Source: Micrococcaceae bacterium Sec5.8 (GTDB lineage: Bacteria; Actinomycetota; Actinomycetes; Actinomycetales; Micrococcaceae). From it: a DNA stretch of 64,000 nucleotides. This document shows positions 16,370 through 24,598 of the stretch, piece by piece. The notes beneath the pieces were generated by a model, which was not told the DNA's origin, did not search any database, and saw nothing but the letters and a program-made list of their open reading frames with translations. The position numbers and the translations under genes are program-made. Location: the NCBI GenBank assembly GCA_039636775.1, contig CP143429.1, positions 3,224,001 to 3,288,000 on the forward strand. The letters run 5' to 3'. Each line of letters starts with the position of its first letter. Position 1 is the first letter of the stretch.

Positions 16370-18859
16370 ATGAGCATTCCGCACGGCGGGCCGTCCTTCC
16401 CGGACGGCCCGCCGGTCGCCGCTGTGCCGTCGTCCGCGGCCGGCACGCTGAAGGTCCCGGTCCGGGCCGACGGCGTCCAGCTGCTCGGCGAAACACAGGG
16501 CTCCGGTTACCGCGAGGCACCCTCCCTGGTCCGCCGCGCCGACGGCCAAACCCTCCAGCTGACCCGGTTGCTGTACCTGGTCCTCGAGGCGATGGACGGC
16601 ACCCGCGGGATGGAGGAGATCGCCAACCACGCCAGCACCGGGTCCGGCCGGCAGGTCAGCGCTGACAACGTCCGGACCCTGATCGACTCACAGCTGCTGC
16701 CGCTGGGACTGCTCCAGCTGGCCGACGGCTCCCAGCCCGAGGTGCGCAAGGCCGACCCGCTGCTGGGGATGAAGTTCCGCTACACCGTCAGCGACCCGGA
16801 CCGCACCCGCCGGATCACGGCGCCCTTCGCGGCGCTTTTCAACCCGCTGATCGTGGTCCTTGTCACCGCGGCGTTCCTCGCCAGCTGCTGGTGGGTGCTG
16901 ATGGTGAAGGGCCTGGCTTCGGCCACGCACGAGGCCTTCGCCAACCCGGGACTGGTGCTGCTGATCCTGGCCGTGACCGTGCTGTCCGCCGGCTTCCACG
17001 AGTTCGGGCACGCTGCGGCAGCCCGCCGCGGCGGAGCGACCCCGGGAGCGATGGGCACCGGCCTCTACCTGATCTGGCCCGCGTTCTTTACCGACGTCAC
17101 CGATTCCTACCGGCTGGGCCGGGCCGGGCGCATCCGGACCGACCTCGGTGGCCTGTACTTCAACGCGATCGTCGCTGTCGCCATCATGGGCATTTGGTGG
17201 GCCACCGGCTTTGATGCGCTGCTGCTCGTCGTCGTGACCCAGGTGCTTCAGATGGTCCGACAGCTGATGCCGCTGGTCCGCTTCGACGGCTACCACATCC
17301 TCGCGGACGCCGCCGGGGTCCCGGACCTGTTCCAGCGGATCAAGCCGACCCTGCTGAGCCTCCTGCCGTGGCGCCCGAAAGATCCGGAAGCGCAGGTCCT
17401 CCAGCCGTGGGCCCGCGCCGTGGTGACCGCGTGGGTACTCATCACAGTTCCCCTGCTGGTCTTCAGCCTGGTCATGATGGTGCTGTCCGTGCCGCGGCTC
17501 CTCGGAACCGCATGGGACAGCGGGCAAAAACAGTACGCCATGTTCAACCACAGCCTCGCCGGCGGGGACATGGTCGACGCCGCCGTGCGGATCCTGGCGA
17601 TCGCCGCCGTTGCACTGCCCGTCGCCGGCGTCTTCTTCATCCTGTTCCGCCTGGGACGCCAACTGTTCGCCGCCCTCTGGCTGAAGACCCGGGGTAAGGC
17701 CCTGCACCGTGCAACCGCCCTCGTGGCCGTTGCAGCTGTCACCGCCGGGCTCGCCTGGGCGTGGTGGCCCGGCGCCGAAAGCTACCGTCCCGTCCAGCCG
17801 TATGAGCGGGGCACGCTGGCCGACGCCACCACCGCGATCTTCCCGGCAAGCACCGCCACCGGGATACGGGAAGGCCGGGCCGGCCGGACCGTCGCGCTCT
17901 GGTCCGCCGGCGCCAAGAAGCCCACCCGGGAGGAACCGCAACTCAGCATGGTGCTGGTGCCGCGGGACGCCGGTACTGCCGGTACTGCCGGGTCTGCCGG
18001 GACGACGGCGCCGTCGTGGGTGTTCCCCTTCGACCAGCCGGCCGCGCCGGAGGAGGACGGCAACCAGTCGCTCGCCGTCAACACCACCGACGGTTCCGTT
18101 GTCTACGACGTCGCCTTCGCACTGGTCTGGGCCGACGACGGGACGGATGTCACCACCCGGAACGAGGCCTACGCCTTCGCCAACTGCGCGGACTGCGCCG
18201 CCGTCGCGGTGGGGTTCCAGGTGGTGCTGATCGTGGGCCAGACCGACGTGATCGTTCCGGAGAATCTGTCTGCAGCCGCGAACTACAACTGCGTCCGGTG
18301 TCTGACCTACGCCCTGGCGAGCCAGTTGGTCCTCACCCTGGACGGGCCGATGAGCGCCGACGGCTTGGCCCGGCTCAATGAGCTCTGGCAGCAGATCGCG
18401 GAATACGGCCGGAATCTGCAGAATGTGCCGCTCTCGGAGATCCAGGGGCGACTGGACGCCTTCAAGGTTCAAATCATGGACGTCATCAAGAGCGACCCCA
18501 GCGCCACACCGGGTGTTTCGTCCGGCACGGCTCCCGCCACCACAGGCAGCTCGCCGGGACCGAGCCCGACGGCGACCCCCGGCCCTGCTGACCCTGCGCC
18601 GCCCGCCACGCCAGGCGGGACCGCGGCCACCGTTCCCGCCGGTCAGGACCCGGCCGCCACGACCCCGGCCGCCACGTCCCCGGCGAGCGCGGAGCCGCGG
18701 ACCACGGAGTCCGCAGGAACGGCCACCGCACCGGCTCCGGCCACGCCGTCGCCGGACCCAACAAACACGGCCCCGCCGGCACCGAAAGCCACAGCCCCGC
18801 CGGCACCGAAAGCCACAGCCCCGCCGGCACCGAAAGCCACGGCCCCGCCGGCACCTTAG
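16370..18859 (+). CDS. Membrane M50-type peptide zinc metalloprotease with PqqD-like domain
   Basis: 829 residues. An N-terminal PqqD-like/winged-helix segment (about 25-125, including LYLVLEAMDGTRGMEEIA) would be a peptide-recognition element. A multi-pass membrane region follows with the zinc motif HEFGH (His210, Glu211, His214) and a distal RFDGYH (Asp306) as the likely third ligand, as in site-2 protease relatives. An extracytoplasmic domain contains two CxxC pairs, Cys606/Cys609 and Cys641/Cys644. The C-terminus is a low-complexity Pro/Ala/Thr tail ending in APPAPKAT repeats. It is coupled to the upstream repeat protein. Known relatives are called putative peptide zinc metalloproteases; I infer maturation or export of the repeat protein. 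The biochemical function is not established. Confidence 0.82.
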   Translation: MSIPHGGPSFPDGPPVAAVPSSAAGTLKVPVRADGVQLLGETQGSGYREAPSLVRRADGQTLQLTRLLYLVLEAMDGTRGMEEIANHASTGSGRQVSADNVRTLIDSQLLPLGLLQLADGSQPEVRKADPLLGMKFRYTVSDPDRTRRITAPFAALFNPLIVVLVTAAFLASCWWVLMVKGLASATHEAFANPGLVLLILAVTVLSAGFHEFGHAAAARRGGATPGAMGTGLYLIWPAFFTDVTDSYRLGRAGRIRTDLGGLYFNAIVAVAIMGIWWATGFDALLLVVVTQVLQMVRQLMPLVRFDGYHILADAAGVPDLFQRIKPTLLSLLPWRPKDPEAQVLQPWARAVVTAWVLITVPLLVFSLVMMVLSVPRLLGTAWDSGQKQYAMFNHSLAGGDMVDAAVRILAIAAVALPVAGVFFILFRLGRQLFAALWLKTRGKALHRATALVAVAAVTAGLAWAWWPGAESYRPVQPYERGTLADATTAIFPASTATGIREGRAGRTVALWSAGAKKPTREEPQLSMVLVPRDAGTAGTAGSAGTTAPSWVFPFDQPAAPEEDGNQSLAVNTTDGSVVYDVAFALVWADDGTDVTTRNEAYAFANCADCAAVAVGFQVVLIVGQTDVIVPENLSAAANYNCVRCLTYALASQLVLTLDGPMSADGLARLNELWQQIAEYGRNLQNVPLSEIQGRLDAFKVQIMDVIKSDPSATPGVSSGTAPATTGSSPGPSPTATPGPADPAPPATPGGTAATVPAGQDPAATTPAATSPASAEPRTTESAGTATAPAPATPSPDPTNTAPPAPKATAPPAPKATAPPAPKATAPPAP
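18770..18855 (+). repeat. 24-bp tandem repeat encoding APPAPKAT
   Basis: Three full units starting at 18770, 18794 and 18818 and a partial fourth encode the extreme C-terminus of the metalloprotease. The unit is nearly invariant at the DNA level, so the copy number is likely to vary between strains. Confidence 0.88.
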
Positions 18860-18976
18860 GTCGTCTCGGCGGCCGAAGCCGTGAGAGCTTGGGCCTTCGG
18901 GGCCCCGGAGCCGGGGGCAGACTCTTTCGCCGGCGCTCCTTGGCCGGAGTGTGTTTCGGGCGCCTGTTCGCCGAAG

Positions 18977-19007
18977 ATGGCCGCTATGGGACGCCCTTAG
19001 CGGCCAT
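18977..19007. repeat. REP-like hairpin, GGCCGCTA family
   Basis: The arms ATGGCCGCTA (18977-18986) and TAGCGGCCAT (18998-19007) pair perfectly over 10 bp with an 11-base loop. The same arms occur near 53.86 kb, and the core recurs near 42.07 kb. It lies in the 184-bp gap between convergent genes and could also act as a bidirectional terminator, although no T-run follows. Confidence 0.7.
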
Positions 19008-19043
19008 CCGGGGCGAACCGGTGGGCCCTGCACGGGCAGGCCG

Positions 19044-19619
19044 TCAGTCCGTAGAGTCTTTGGCTGGCTGCCGGGCAATCCACTCATCCGAGAGGAGTGC
19101 GTAGACCACTTCCGTGGCCCACTGGCCCTTGTAGTGCCACTTATCCACCTGGGTGGATTCCAGCCGCATGCCGAGGCGTTCGCACAGCGCCGCGGAGGCC
19201 GTGTTGAGCGCATCGAGCTTGGCGTTGATCCGGTGGAAGCCGAGCTCCCCGAAGCCCAGCGTCAGCAAAGCCCCGGCGGCCTCGGACGCGATGCCCTTGC
19301 CGCGGGCCTCCGGGGCCAGGCTCCAGCCGATCTCGGCCTGGCCGCAGCCGGGCAGCCATTTCAGCACCACCTCGCCGAGCAGCCGGGGCGAGTCTGCGGC
19401 CTCGATGGCCAGGCAGATCCAGTCGCCCTCCTTCTCGAAGACGAAGTTGGCGTACTTGCCCACGGACTCCATGGACTTGGTGTAGCTCTTCGCCTCCCCG
19501 GGCAGGAACCGGGCGGTCTCGGGCAACGAGTGGTAAGCGAAGTATGGGTCCAGGTCCGCGGCCTCGAAGCGGCGCAACACCAGCCGTTCGGTGCGCAGGG
19601 GCAGGTTCAGTTCCGTCAT
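19044..19619 (-). CDS. GNAT-family N-acetyltransferase, RimJ/RimL type
   Basis: 191 residues starting MTELNLPLRTERLVLRRFE, the standard opening of the Acetyltransf_3 group. The acetyl-CoA-binding segment is APEARGKGIASEAAGALL, followed by INAKLDALNTASAALCERLGM, the typical helix near the C-terminus. These enzymes acetylate N-termini or small molecules; the substrate cannot be predicted. I prefer ATG 19619 over an upstream in-frame ATG at 19670, whose extra residues have no family similarity. It lies downstream of ackA on the same strand, 59 bases after it, and may be co-transcribed. Confidence 0.85.
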   Translation of the reverse strand: MTELNLPLRTERLVLRRFEAADLDPYFAYHSLPETARFLPGEAKSYTKSMESVGKYANFVFEKEGDWICLAIEAADSPRLLGEVVLKWLPGCGQAEIGWSLAPEARGKGIASEAAGALLTLGFGELGFHRINAKLDALNTASAALCERLGMRLESTQVDKWHYKGQWATEVVYALLSDEWIARQPAKDSTD

Positions 19620-19678
19620 GGCCCCCACGCTACCCATTGGTTGGTCCACACGTGCCGTTCCGGACCGCAAAAGGGCCG

Positions 19679-20848
19679 TTAAGGAGCGGCGGGTGAGCCG
19701 GTGACGACGGCGGCCGTGGCCTCGGCGATGGCACGCTCCTCGTCCGTGGGCACCACGAGGACGGGAATGGCCGAGGAGGCCGAGGAAATCACCCGGGGTT
19801 CCTTGGAGCGTTCGCTGTTCAGGCCGGCGTCGAGCTCCACGCCGAGGGCAGCGAGCCGCGCCGCGACGAGGGCACGGAACCGATGCGAGTTCTCCCCGAT
19901 TCCGGCGGTGAACACCAGCGCCTTCGCCCCGCCGACGGCCACGTGGTAGCCGCCGATGTACTTTGCGAGCCGGTAGGACGCCACGGCGAGCGCCATGGCC
20001 GCTTTGGCGTCCCCGGCGTCCGCGGCGTCCACCACCGTGCGCATGTCGTTGCTGCCGGCCAGGCCCTTGAGCCCGGACTGCCGGTTCAGCATCGCGTCGA
20101 GATCCTCCGGGGACCAGCCGGCCCGGCCGAGGAACACCAGGATGGACGGGTCCAGGTCACCGGATCGGGTGCCCATCACCAGACCCTCCAGCGGGGTGAA
20201 GCCCATCGAGGTGTCTACAGACTGCCCGCCGCGGATCGCCGTGACGGAGGCTCCGTTGCCCAGGTGGGCGATGACGGCGTCGAACTCCTCTCCCGGAACA
20301 TCCAGCAGCGCTGCCGCCCGGTGCGCGACGAACTCGTGCGAGGTGCCGTGGAAGCCGTAGCGGCGGATCCCGTGATTGGTATACAGCTCATCCGGCACCG
20401 CGTAGCGCCAGGCGTGCTCCGGGAGGGTGCGGTGGAAGGCGGTGTCGAACACGGCCACCTGCGGCATGTCCGGCCACTTCTTCGAGATTGCCCGGATGCC
20501 CAGCACGTTCGCGGGGTTGTGCAGGGGCGCCAGCGGGTTCAGCCGCTCAATGGCCCGGGTGATCTCGTTGTTGATCAGGACCGGGGCGGAGAATCGCTCG
20601 CCGCCGTGCACCACCCGGTGCCCCACAGCGTCGAGCACCCGGCCGCCCAGGGCCGCATGGATCTCCTCATCCACCTGCTCCAGCGCCTCGGCGTGGTCGC
20701 GGGGACCCTCGATCTGGCCGTCGCCGCCGCCGCCGGTGCCCATTCCGATCTTCTCGACCAGTCCCTCGGCGAGCACGCTGCCGGCTCCAACATCGCGGAC
20801 CTGGTACTTCAGCGAGGACGAGCCTGAGTTGATAACGAGCACGAGCAT
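19679..20848 (-). CDS. ackA: Acetate kinase
   Basis: 389 residues with all family motifs: NSGSSSLKYQ at the N-terminus, HRVVHGGE, DTAFHRTLPE, YGFHGTSHEFVA, HLGNGASVTAI and MGTRSGDLDP. It interconverts acetyl phosphate and ADP with acetate and ATP in the cytoplasm. AGGAGG precedes ATG 20848 at good spacing. Phosphotransacetylase is encoded upstream on the same strand, but a small plus-strand gene lies between, so the two may have separate promoters. Together they form the reversible acetate overflow pathway. Confidence 0.97.
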   Translation of the reverse strand: MLVLVINSGSSSLKYQVRDVGAGSVLAEGLVEKIGMGTGGGGDGQIEGPRDHAEALEQVDEEIHAALGGRVLDAVGHRVVHGGERFSAPVLINNEITRAIERLNPLAPLHNPANVLGIRAISKKWPDMPQVAVFDTAFHRTLPEHAWRYAVPDELYTNHGIRRYGFHGTSHEFVAHRAAALLDVPGEEFDAVIAHLGNGASVTAIRGGQSVDTSMGFTPLEGLVMGTRSGDLDPSILVFLGRAGWSPEDLDAMLNRQSGLKGLAGSNDMRTVVDAADAGDAKAAMALAVASYRLAKYIGGYHVAVGGAKALVFTAGIGENSHRFRALVAARLAALGVELDAGLNSERSKEPRVISSASSAIPVLVVPTDEERAIAEATAAVVTGSPAAP

Positions 20849-21040
20849 GGGGCCTCCTACGCCTTGGCTGCTGCGCCGACCCCGGAGGGTGCGCCGGATT
20901 TGGCATTCGCCGGAGCCTGGCAGAGCACTCCGTGGGACCCACTATAAATTGCCGGACCGGCACGCGCGGGCATCCGTTGCGAAAGCTCCGGCGGGCGCCT
21001 AGAGTCGGCGGACCACCAGGACACTCACGAAGGGATTTCC

Positions 21041-21301
21041 ATGACTGACGAAGCAACCCAGCCGGAGGGCACCGAGCCGGAGGGCACCGAGCCCAGCACG
21101 TCCGGTTCAACAGATCCCACCGGCGTCGAGGGCGCCAACCCGGCCCTGGACGACACGGGGAACCTCAAGGCCGCCGAGGTCGGAGAAGCGCCCCAGCCCC
21201 CTGAGAACCTGGCGGACCTGGACCTCACACCGGCAGGCTTGGCTGACGAACCTGCCGAGCAGGAAGACCCGGACAGCCCGGTGGAGCCGGGAAACAGCTA
21301 A
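21041..21301 (+). CDS. Small acidic protein of unknown function
   Basis: 86 residues, strongly acidic, Pro/Glu/Asp-rich and probably disordered, beginning with an imperfect repeat of EGTEP. A GAAGGGA ribosome site precedes ATG 21041 with good spacing, which supports a real gene. It sits antiparallel between pta and ackA. No domain, membrane helix or signal peptide is visible. I do not recognise it beyond a resemblance to short disordered proteins common in Arthrobacter-like genomes. Confidence 0.65.
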   Translation: MTDEATQPEGTEPEGTEPSTSGSTDPTGVEGANPALDDTGNLKAAEVGEAPQPPENLADLDLTPAGLADEPAEQEDPDSPVEPGNS

Positions 21302-21331
21302 CCGGGAAACAGCTGCCCGGAAGACGGTTGG

Positions 21332-23443
21332 CTAGGCATGCGCAGCCGCGGGCGCCGGCTCCACGGCCGGCCCCACGGACTGCGCCTGGACCGCGGTGAT
21401 GGCCACCGTGTTGACGATGTCCTCCACGGTGCAGCCGCGGGAGAGATCATTGACGGGCTTCCGGAGCCCCTGGAGGACGGGCCCGACGGCGACCGCCCCC
21501 GAGGACTGCTGCACCGCCTTGTAGGTGTTGTTGCCGGTATTGAGGTCCGGGAAGATGAACACCGTGGCTTGCCCGGCGACGGACGATTCGGGCATTTTGG
21601 ACTGGGCGATCGCAGCGTCCACTGCCGCGTCGTACTGGATGGGGCCCTCGACGGCGAGATCCGGGCGGCGGGTGCGGACCATCTCGGTGGCCTGCCGGAC
21701 TTTGTCCACCGCCTCGCCGGTCCCCGAGCCGCCGGTGGAGTAGGACAGCATGGCCACGCGCGGTTCCACGCCGAACTGCACGGCAGTCTCGGCGGAGGCC
21801 AGGGCGATGTCCGCCAACTGCTCGGCGTTCGGATCGGGATTGACCGCGCAGTCGCCGTAGACCAGCACCCGGTCCGGCATCAGCATCAGGAACACTGAGG
21901 AGACGATCTTCACGCCCTCGCGCGTCTTCACGAACTCCAGCGCCGGCCGGATGGTGTGTGCCGTGGTGTGCGCGGCGCCGGAAACCATGCCGTCCACCAC
22001 GCCGAGCTGCACCATCATGGTACCGAAGTAGCTGCCGTCCAGCATGAGTTCCAGCGCCCGGGCGAGGTCCACACCCTTGTGCGCGCGCAGCTGCGCATAC
22101 TTCCGGGCAAACTCCTGGCGCAGCTCCGACGTCGCCGGGTCCACGATATTCATGCCGGAGAGGTCAACGCCCTGGGTGGACGCCAGCTCCCGGACCGCCG
22201 ACTCGTTGCCCAGGATGGTGAGCTCACACACGTCCCGGCGGTGCAGGATTTCAGCGGCCCGCAGGATCCGCACGTCCTCCCCCTCGGGCAGCACGATGTG
22301 CCGGCGCTGCAGCCGGGCCCGTTCGATGAGGTCGTGCAGGAACCGCAGCGGCGTCATCCGTTCCGGCCGCGGCAGGTGCAGCCGTTCGAGCAGTTCGGCC
22401 TCGTCCACCCGCCGGGCCCACAAACCCAGGGCAGAGGCCACCTTGCGGCGATGCCCGGACCAGATTTCGCTGCGCACCTCAGAGACCCGCTTGGCAGTGA
22501 CATAGGTGTCATCCTGGGCGGCGAAGATGGGGAACGGTGCCTGTGCCAGCAGCGAATAGATGGTGGGATCCGGAGCCAGGCCACCGGTCAGAATGAGCGC
22601 CGACGGGACCGGGAAGTCATGCGAAAACGACGACGCCAGGCAGGCGACCAGCACGTCGGCCCGGTCACCGGGAACGATCACCAGGGCGCCGTCGTCGAGC
22701 ACGTGCAGGAAGTTGGCCACGTTCATAGCGGCCACCTTGACCGAATGCACGTCACGTTCCAGGTCCGGCAAGCCGGCCACCTGGCCCAGGCCAAGAGCTG
22801 CGGCAACCTCCCCGGTGGTGGGCCGGGCAATGGCCTCCAGCTCCGGCAGCACGTACACGGGCCGGCCCGAGGCGCCGGGACGGACGGCTGCCGCAATGGC
22901 CTCCAGGTCCGCCGGGTCGGCCCGGTTCACCATTATCGCCAGGAGCGAACAGCGTTCGGCGAGGAGTTCCTTCCGGGCGACCTCGACGGCGTCGGCCGCC
23001 TCCGCGACAGTCCGTCCCTTGGCGCCCACGACGGCCACGATGGACGCGGCCAGGTTGTTGGCCAGGCGGGCATTGAGGTCGAATTCGACGGCGGCGTCCT
23101 GGCCCGTGAGGTCGGTTCCCTCGATGATCACCACGTCGGCGTGGTGTGACATTTCGGCGAACATCTCCACGCAGCGGGCGTCGATCTCGGCCCTGTTCCC
23201 CTCGGCCAGGAGTCCACGGACTTCGGCAAAGGTCAGGCCCCCGCGGCAGCGCTGGTCATCCAGGTCGAACCGGGACTTCATCAGGGCCACCATGGGGTCG
23301 GCGGCGGGGTCGGATCCGTTGACCACAGGCTTGAAGAAACCGATCCGGTCCGCGTGGCGGTGCAGCGTGTCCGCCAGCCCCAACGCTACGAGTGACTTCC
23401 CGGATCCCGGTGTGGTCGCGCTGACGTAAATCCCCTTGGCCAT
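21332..23443 (-). CDS. pta: Phosphate acetyltransferase, long form with BioD-like N-terminal domain
   Basis: 703 residues, the long Pta form. The N-terminal third is a BioD/DRTGG-like P-loop domain (SATTPGSGKSLVALGL). A DRTGG-type middle follows, and the C-terminal half is the catalytic PTA domain with LPEGEDVRILRAAE, SSVFLMLMPDRVLVYGD and YSTGGSGTG. It converts acetyl-CoA and phosphate to acetyl phosphate, the substrate of AckA encoded downstream. The N-terminal domain is usually regulatory. The reading frame is intact. Confidence 0.96.
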   Translation of the reverse strand: MAKGIYVSATTPGSGKSLVALGLADTLHRHADRIGFFKPVVNGSDPAADPMVALMKSRFDLDDQRCRGGLTFAEVRGLLAEGNRAEIDARCVEMFAEMSHHADVVIIEGTDLTGQDAAVEFDLNARLANNLAASIVAVVGAKGRTVAEAADAVEVARKELLAERCSLLAIMVNRADPADLEAIAAAVRPGASGRPVYVLPELEAIARPTTGEVAAALGLGQVAGLPDLERDVHSVKVAAMNVANFLHVLDDGALVIVPGDRADVLVACLASSFSHDFPVPSALILTGGLAPDPTIYSLLAQAPFPIFAAQDDTYVTAKRVSEVRSEIWSGHRRKVASALGLWARRVDEAELLERLHLPRPERMTPLRFLHDLIERARLQRRHIVLPEGEDVRILRAAEILHRRDVCELTILGNESAVRELASTQGVDLSGMNIVDPATSELRQEFARKYAQLRAHKGVDLARALELMLDGSYFGTMMVQLGVVDGMVSGAAHTTAHTIRPALEFVKTREGVKIVSSVFLMLMPDRVLVYGDCAVNPDPNAEQLADIALASAETAVQFGVEPRVAMLSYSTGGSGTGEAVDKVRQATEMVRTRRPDLAVEGPIQYDAAVDAAIAQSKMPESSVAGQATVFIFPDLNTGNNTYKAVQQSSGAVAVGPVLQGLRKPVNDLSRGCTVEDIVNTVAITAVQAQSVGPAVEPAPAAAHA

Positions 23444-23587
23444 GGTCCGCCCTTAGGTTGTGCCGGAGTGGTGCTCGGTCCGTCCATACTTTCACTTGTT
23501 GTACCGCTTTCTCCACGTAGCCGCGGACACCGGCCGCAGGACTTTGGCCTCTTGCCCGCCGTCCTCCCGCCAGCCACTGTGGGGAGA

Positions 23588-23908
23588 ATGGAGGATCACG
23601 CGGAAACTTGCCGGATTGAACTGCAGGATGTCGGCGGGACGGCCTGGTGGGCCCGCATCCTCACCACCCTCACGTCCCAGACGGGAAGCACTCAGCTTCG
23701 GTTCATTGGCCGTGTGGGCGGTGAAATCCGTTACTCAAGTTCGACGTTCTCATCCCCGACGCCGGTCTCACCGGTGCCACCCGAGGAGGCCTGGGCCCCG
23801 GGGCTGACCCGCAGCCTGGAGGAGCTTGTCAGCGGCCTTCAGCGCGACGGATGGACCCAGACCGGGCGCGGCCGCGAACCCTGGGACCTGACGTTCCAAC
23901 GGGGCTGA
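23588..23908 (+). CDS. Hypothetical protein of 106 residues
   Basis: A small soluble protein with alternating strand/helix character: an opening MEDHAETCRIELQDVGGTAW, a central RFIGRVGGEIRYSSSTF strand pair and a C-terminal DGWTQTGRGREPWDLTF. I chose ATG 23588, preceded by GGGGAG; the same frame extends upstream to 23468, but those residues look non-coding. It is divergent from pta. No family is recognised. Confidence 0.6.
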   Translation: MEDHAETCRIELQDVGGTAWWARILTTLTSQTGSTQLRFIGRVGGEIRYSSSTFSSPTPVSPVPPEEAWAPGLTRSLEELVSGLQRDGWTQTGRGREPWDLTFQRG

Positions 23909-23999
23909 CTCCTTATTCTCCCCCACCGCTGCCCCCTGGAATGTGTCTACAATCCGGGCCTCCGCGTCGCCATCTCTTGACAGAAGGCACCCGAATGGG

Positions 24000-24023
24000 A
24001 TTACCTAATGAACATTCGGTAAA
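24000..24023. promoter_or_regulatory. PaaR-type operator upstream of paaI-paaK
   Basis: The arms ATTAC and GGTAA enclose TAATG, AA, CATTC. The geometry is the same as for the paaZ site, but the core is diverged from the GACCG/CGTTC seen elsewhere. It ends 21 bases before the paaI start, a position fitting repression of the paaI-paaK transcript. Confidence 0.6.
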
Positions 24024-24044
24024 TAAAGCTGGAGGCAATGACGC

Positions 24045-24581
24045 ATGGCTGAACTGACGATGTCCGGGAACACCCACCCCATCCTGAAGGACGACTACGC
24101 CTCGGAGTGGATGGGCATTGACGTGGTGGCCCTGAATGACGGGCATGCCACGATCCGCATGACGCTCCGGCAAGAAATGCTCAATGGATTCGGGATGGCC
24201 CACGGCGGCATGATCTTTGCCTTCGGCGACACAGCCTTCGCGCTGGCCTGCAATCCTGCGAGCCCGGAGCCGGGTGACGAGTCCACCATCACCGTGGCGT
24301 CCGGGGTCGACATCAATTTCCTCAAGCCGGCCTTCCGCGGCCAGGTTTTGACCGCCGTCGCCAACCGCCGCGCCAGCACGGGACGAAGCGGCCTCTACGA
24401 CATCCAGATCTACGCCGCCGATCCCGGTGCGGGCACGCCTACGGCACCGGGATCGGCACCCGCCGGCCAGGACCCCGCCACGGTCCCGGGCCAGCTCCCC
24501 ACCGACACAGCCACCAACGCCTCTGCGTGGGAACTCGTCGCCGAGTTCCGCGGCCGCAGCCGCACCATCTCCAAGAAATAA
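24045..24581 (+). CDS. paaI: Hydroxyphenylacetyl-CoA thioesterase PaaI
   Basis: A hotdog-fold thioesterase of 178 residues with the signature GFGMAHGGMIFAFGDTAFALA. PaaI is thought to hydrolyse dead-end CoA thioesters and free CoA during phenylacetate degradation. Good GGAGG site before ATG 24045. A Gly/Pro/Ala/Thr-rich insertion of about 35 residues (around 128-163) interrupts the last strands and makes it longer than the usual ~140 residues. It is followed 17 bases later by paaK, so the two are co-transcribed, and it is preceded by a palindromic operator. Confidence 0.9.
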   Translation: MAELTMSGNTHPILKDDYASEWMGIDVVALNDGHATIRMTLRQEMLNGFGMAHGGMIFAFGDTAFALACNPASPEPGDESTITVASGVDINFLKPAFRGQVLTAVANRRASTGRSGLYDIQIYAADPGAGTPTAPGSAPAGQDPATVPGQLPTDTATNASAWELVAEFRGRSRTISKK

Positions 24582-24598
24582 GAAACAGGGAACCCCAG

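Noticed and set aside
16688-19213. Very long open frame on the minus strand opposite the metalloprotease (over 800 codons)
   Set aside because: It is an antisense shadow created by high GC; the translation is Arg/Gly-rich with no domain, whereas the plus strand encodes a coherent metalloprotease.
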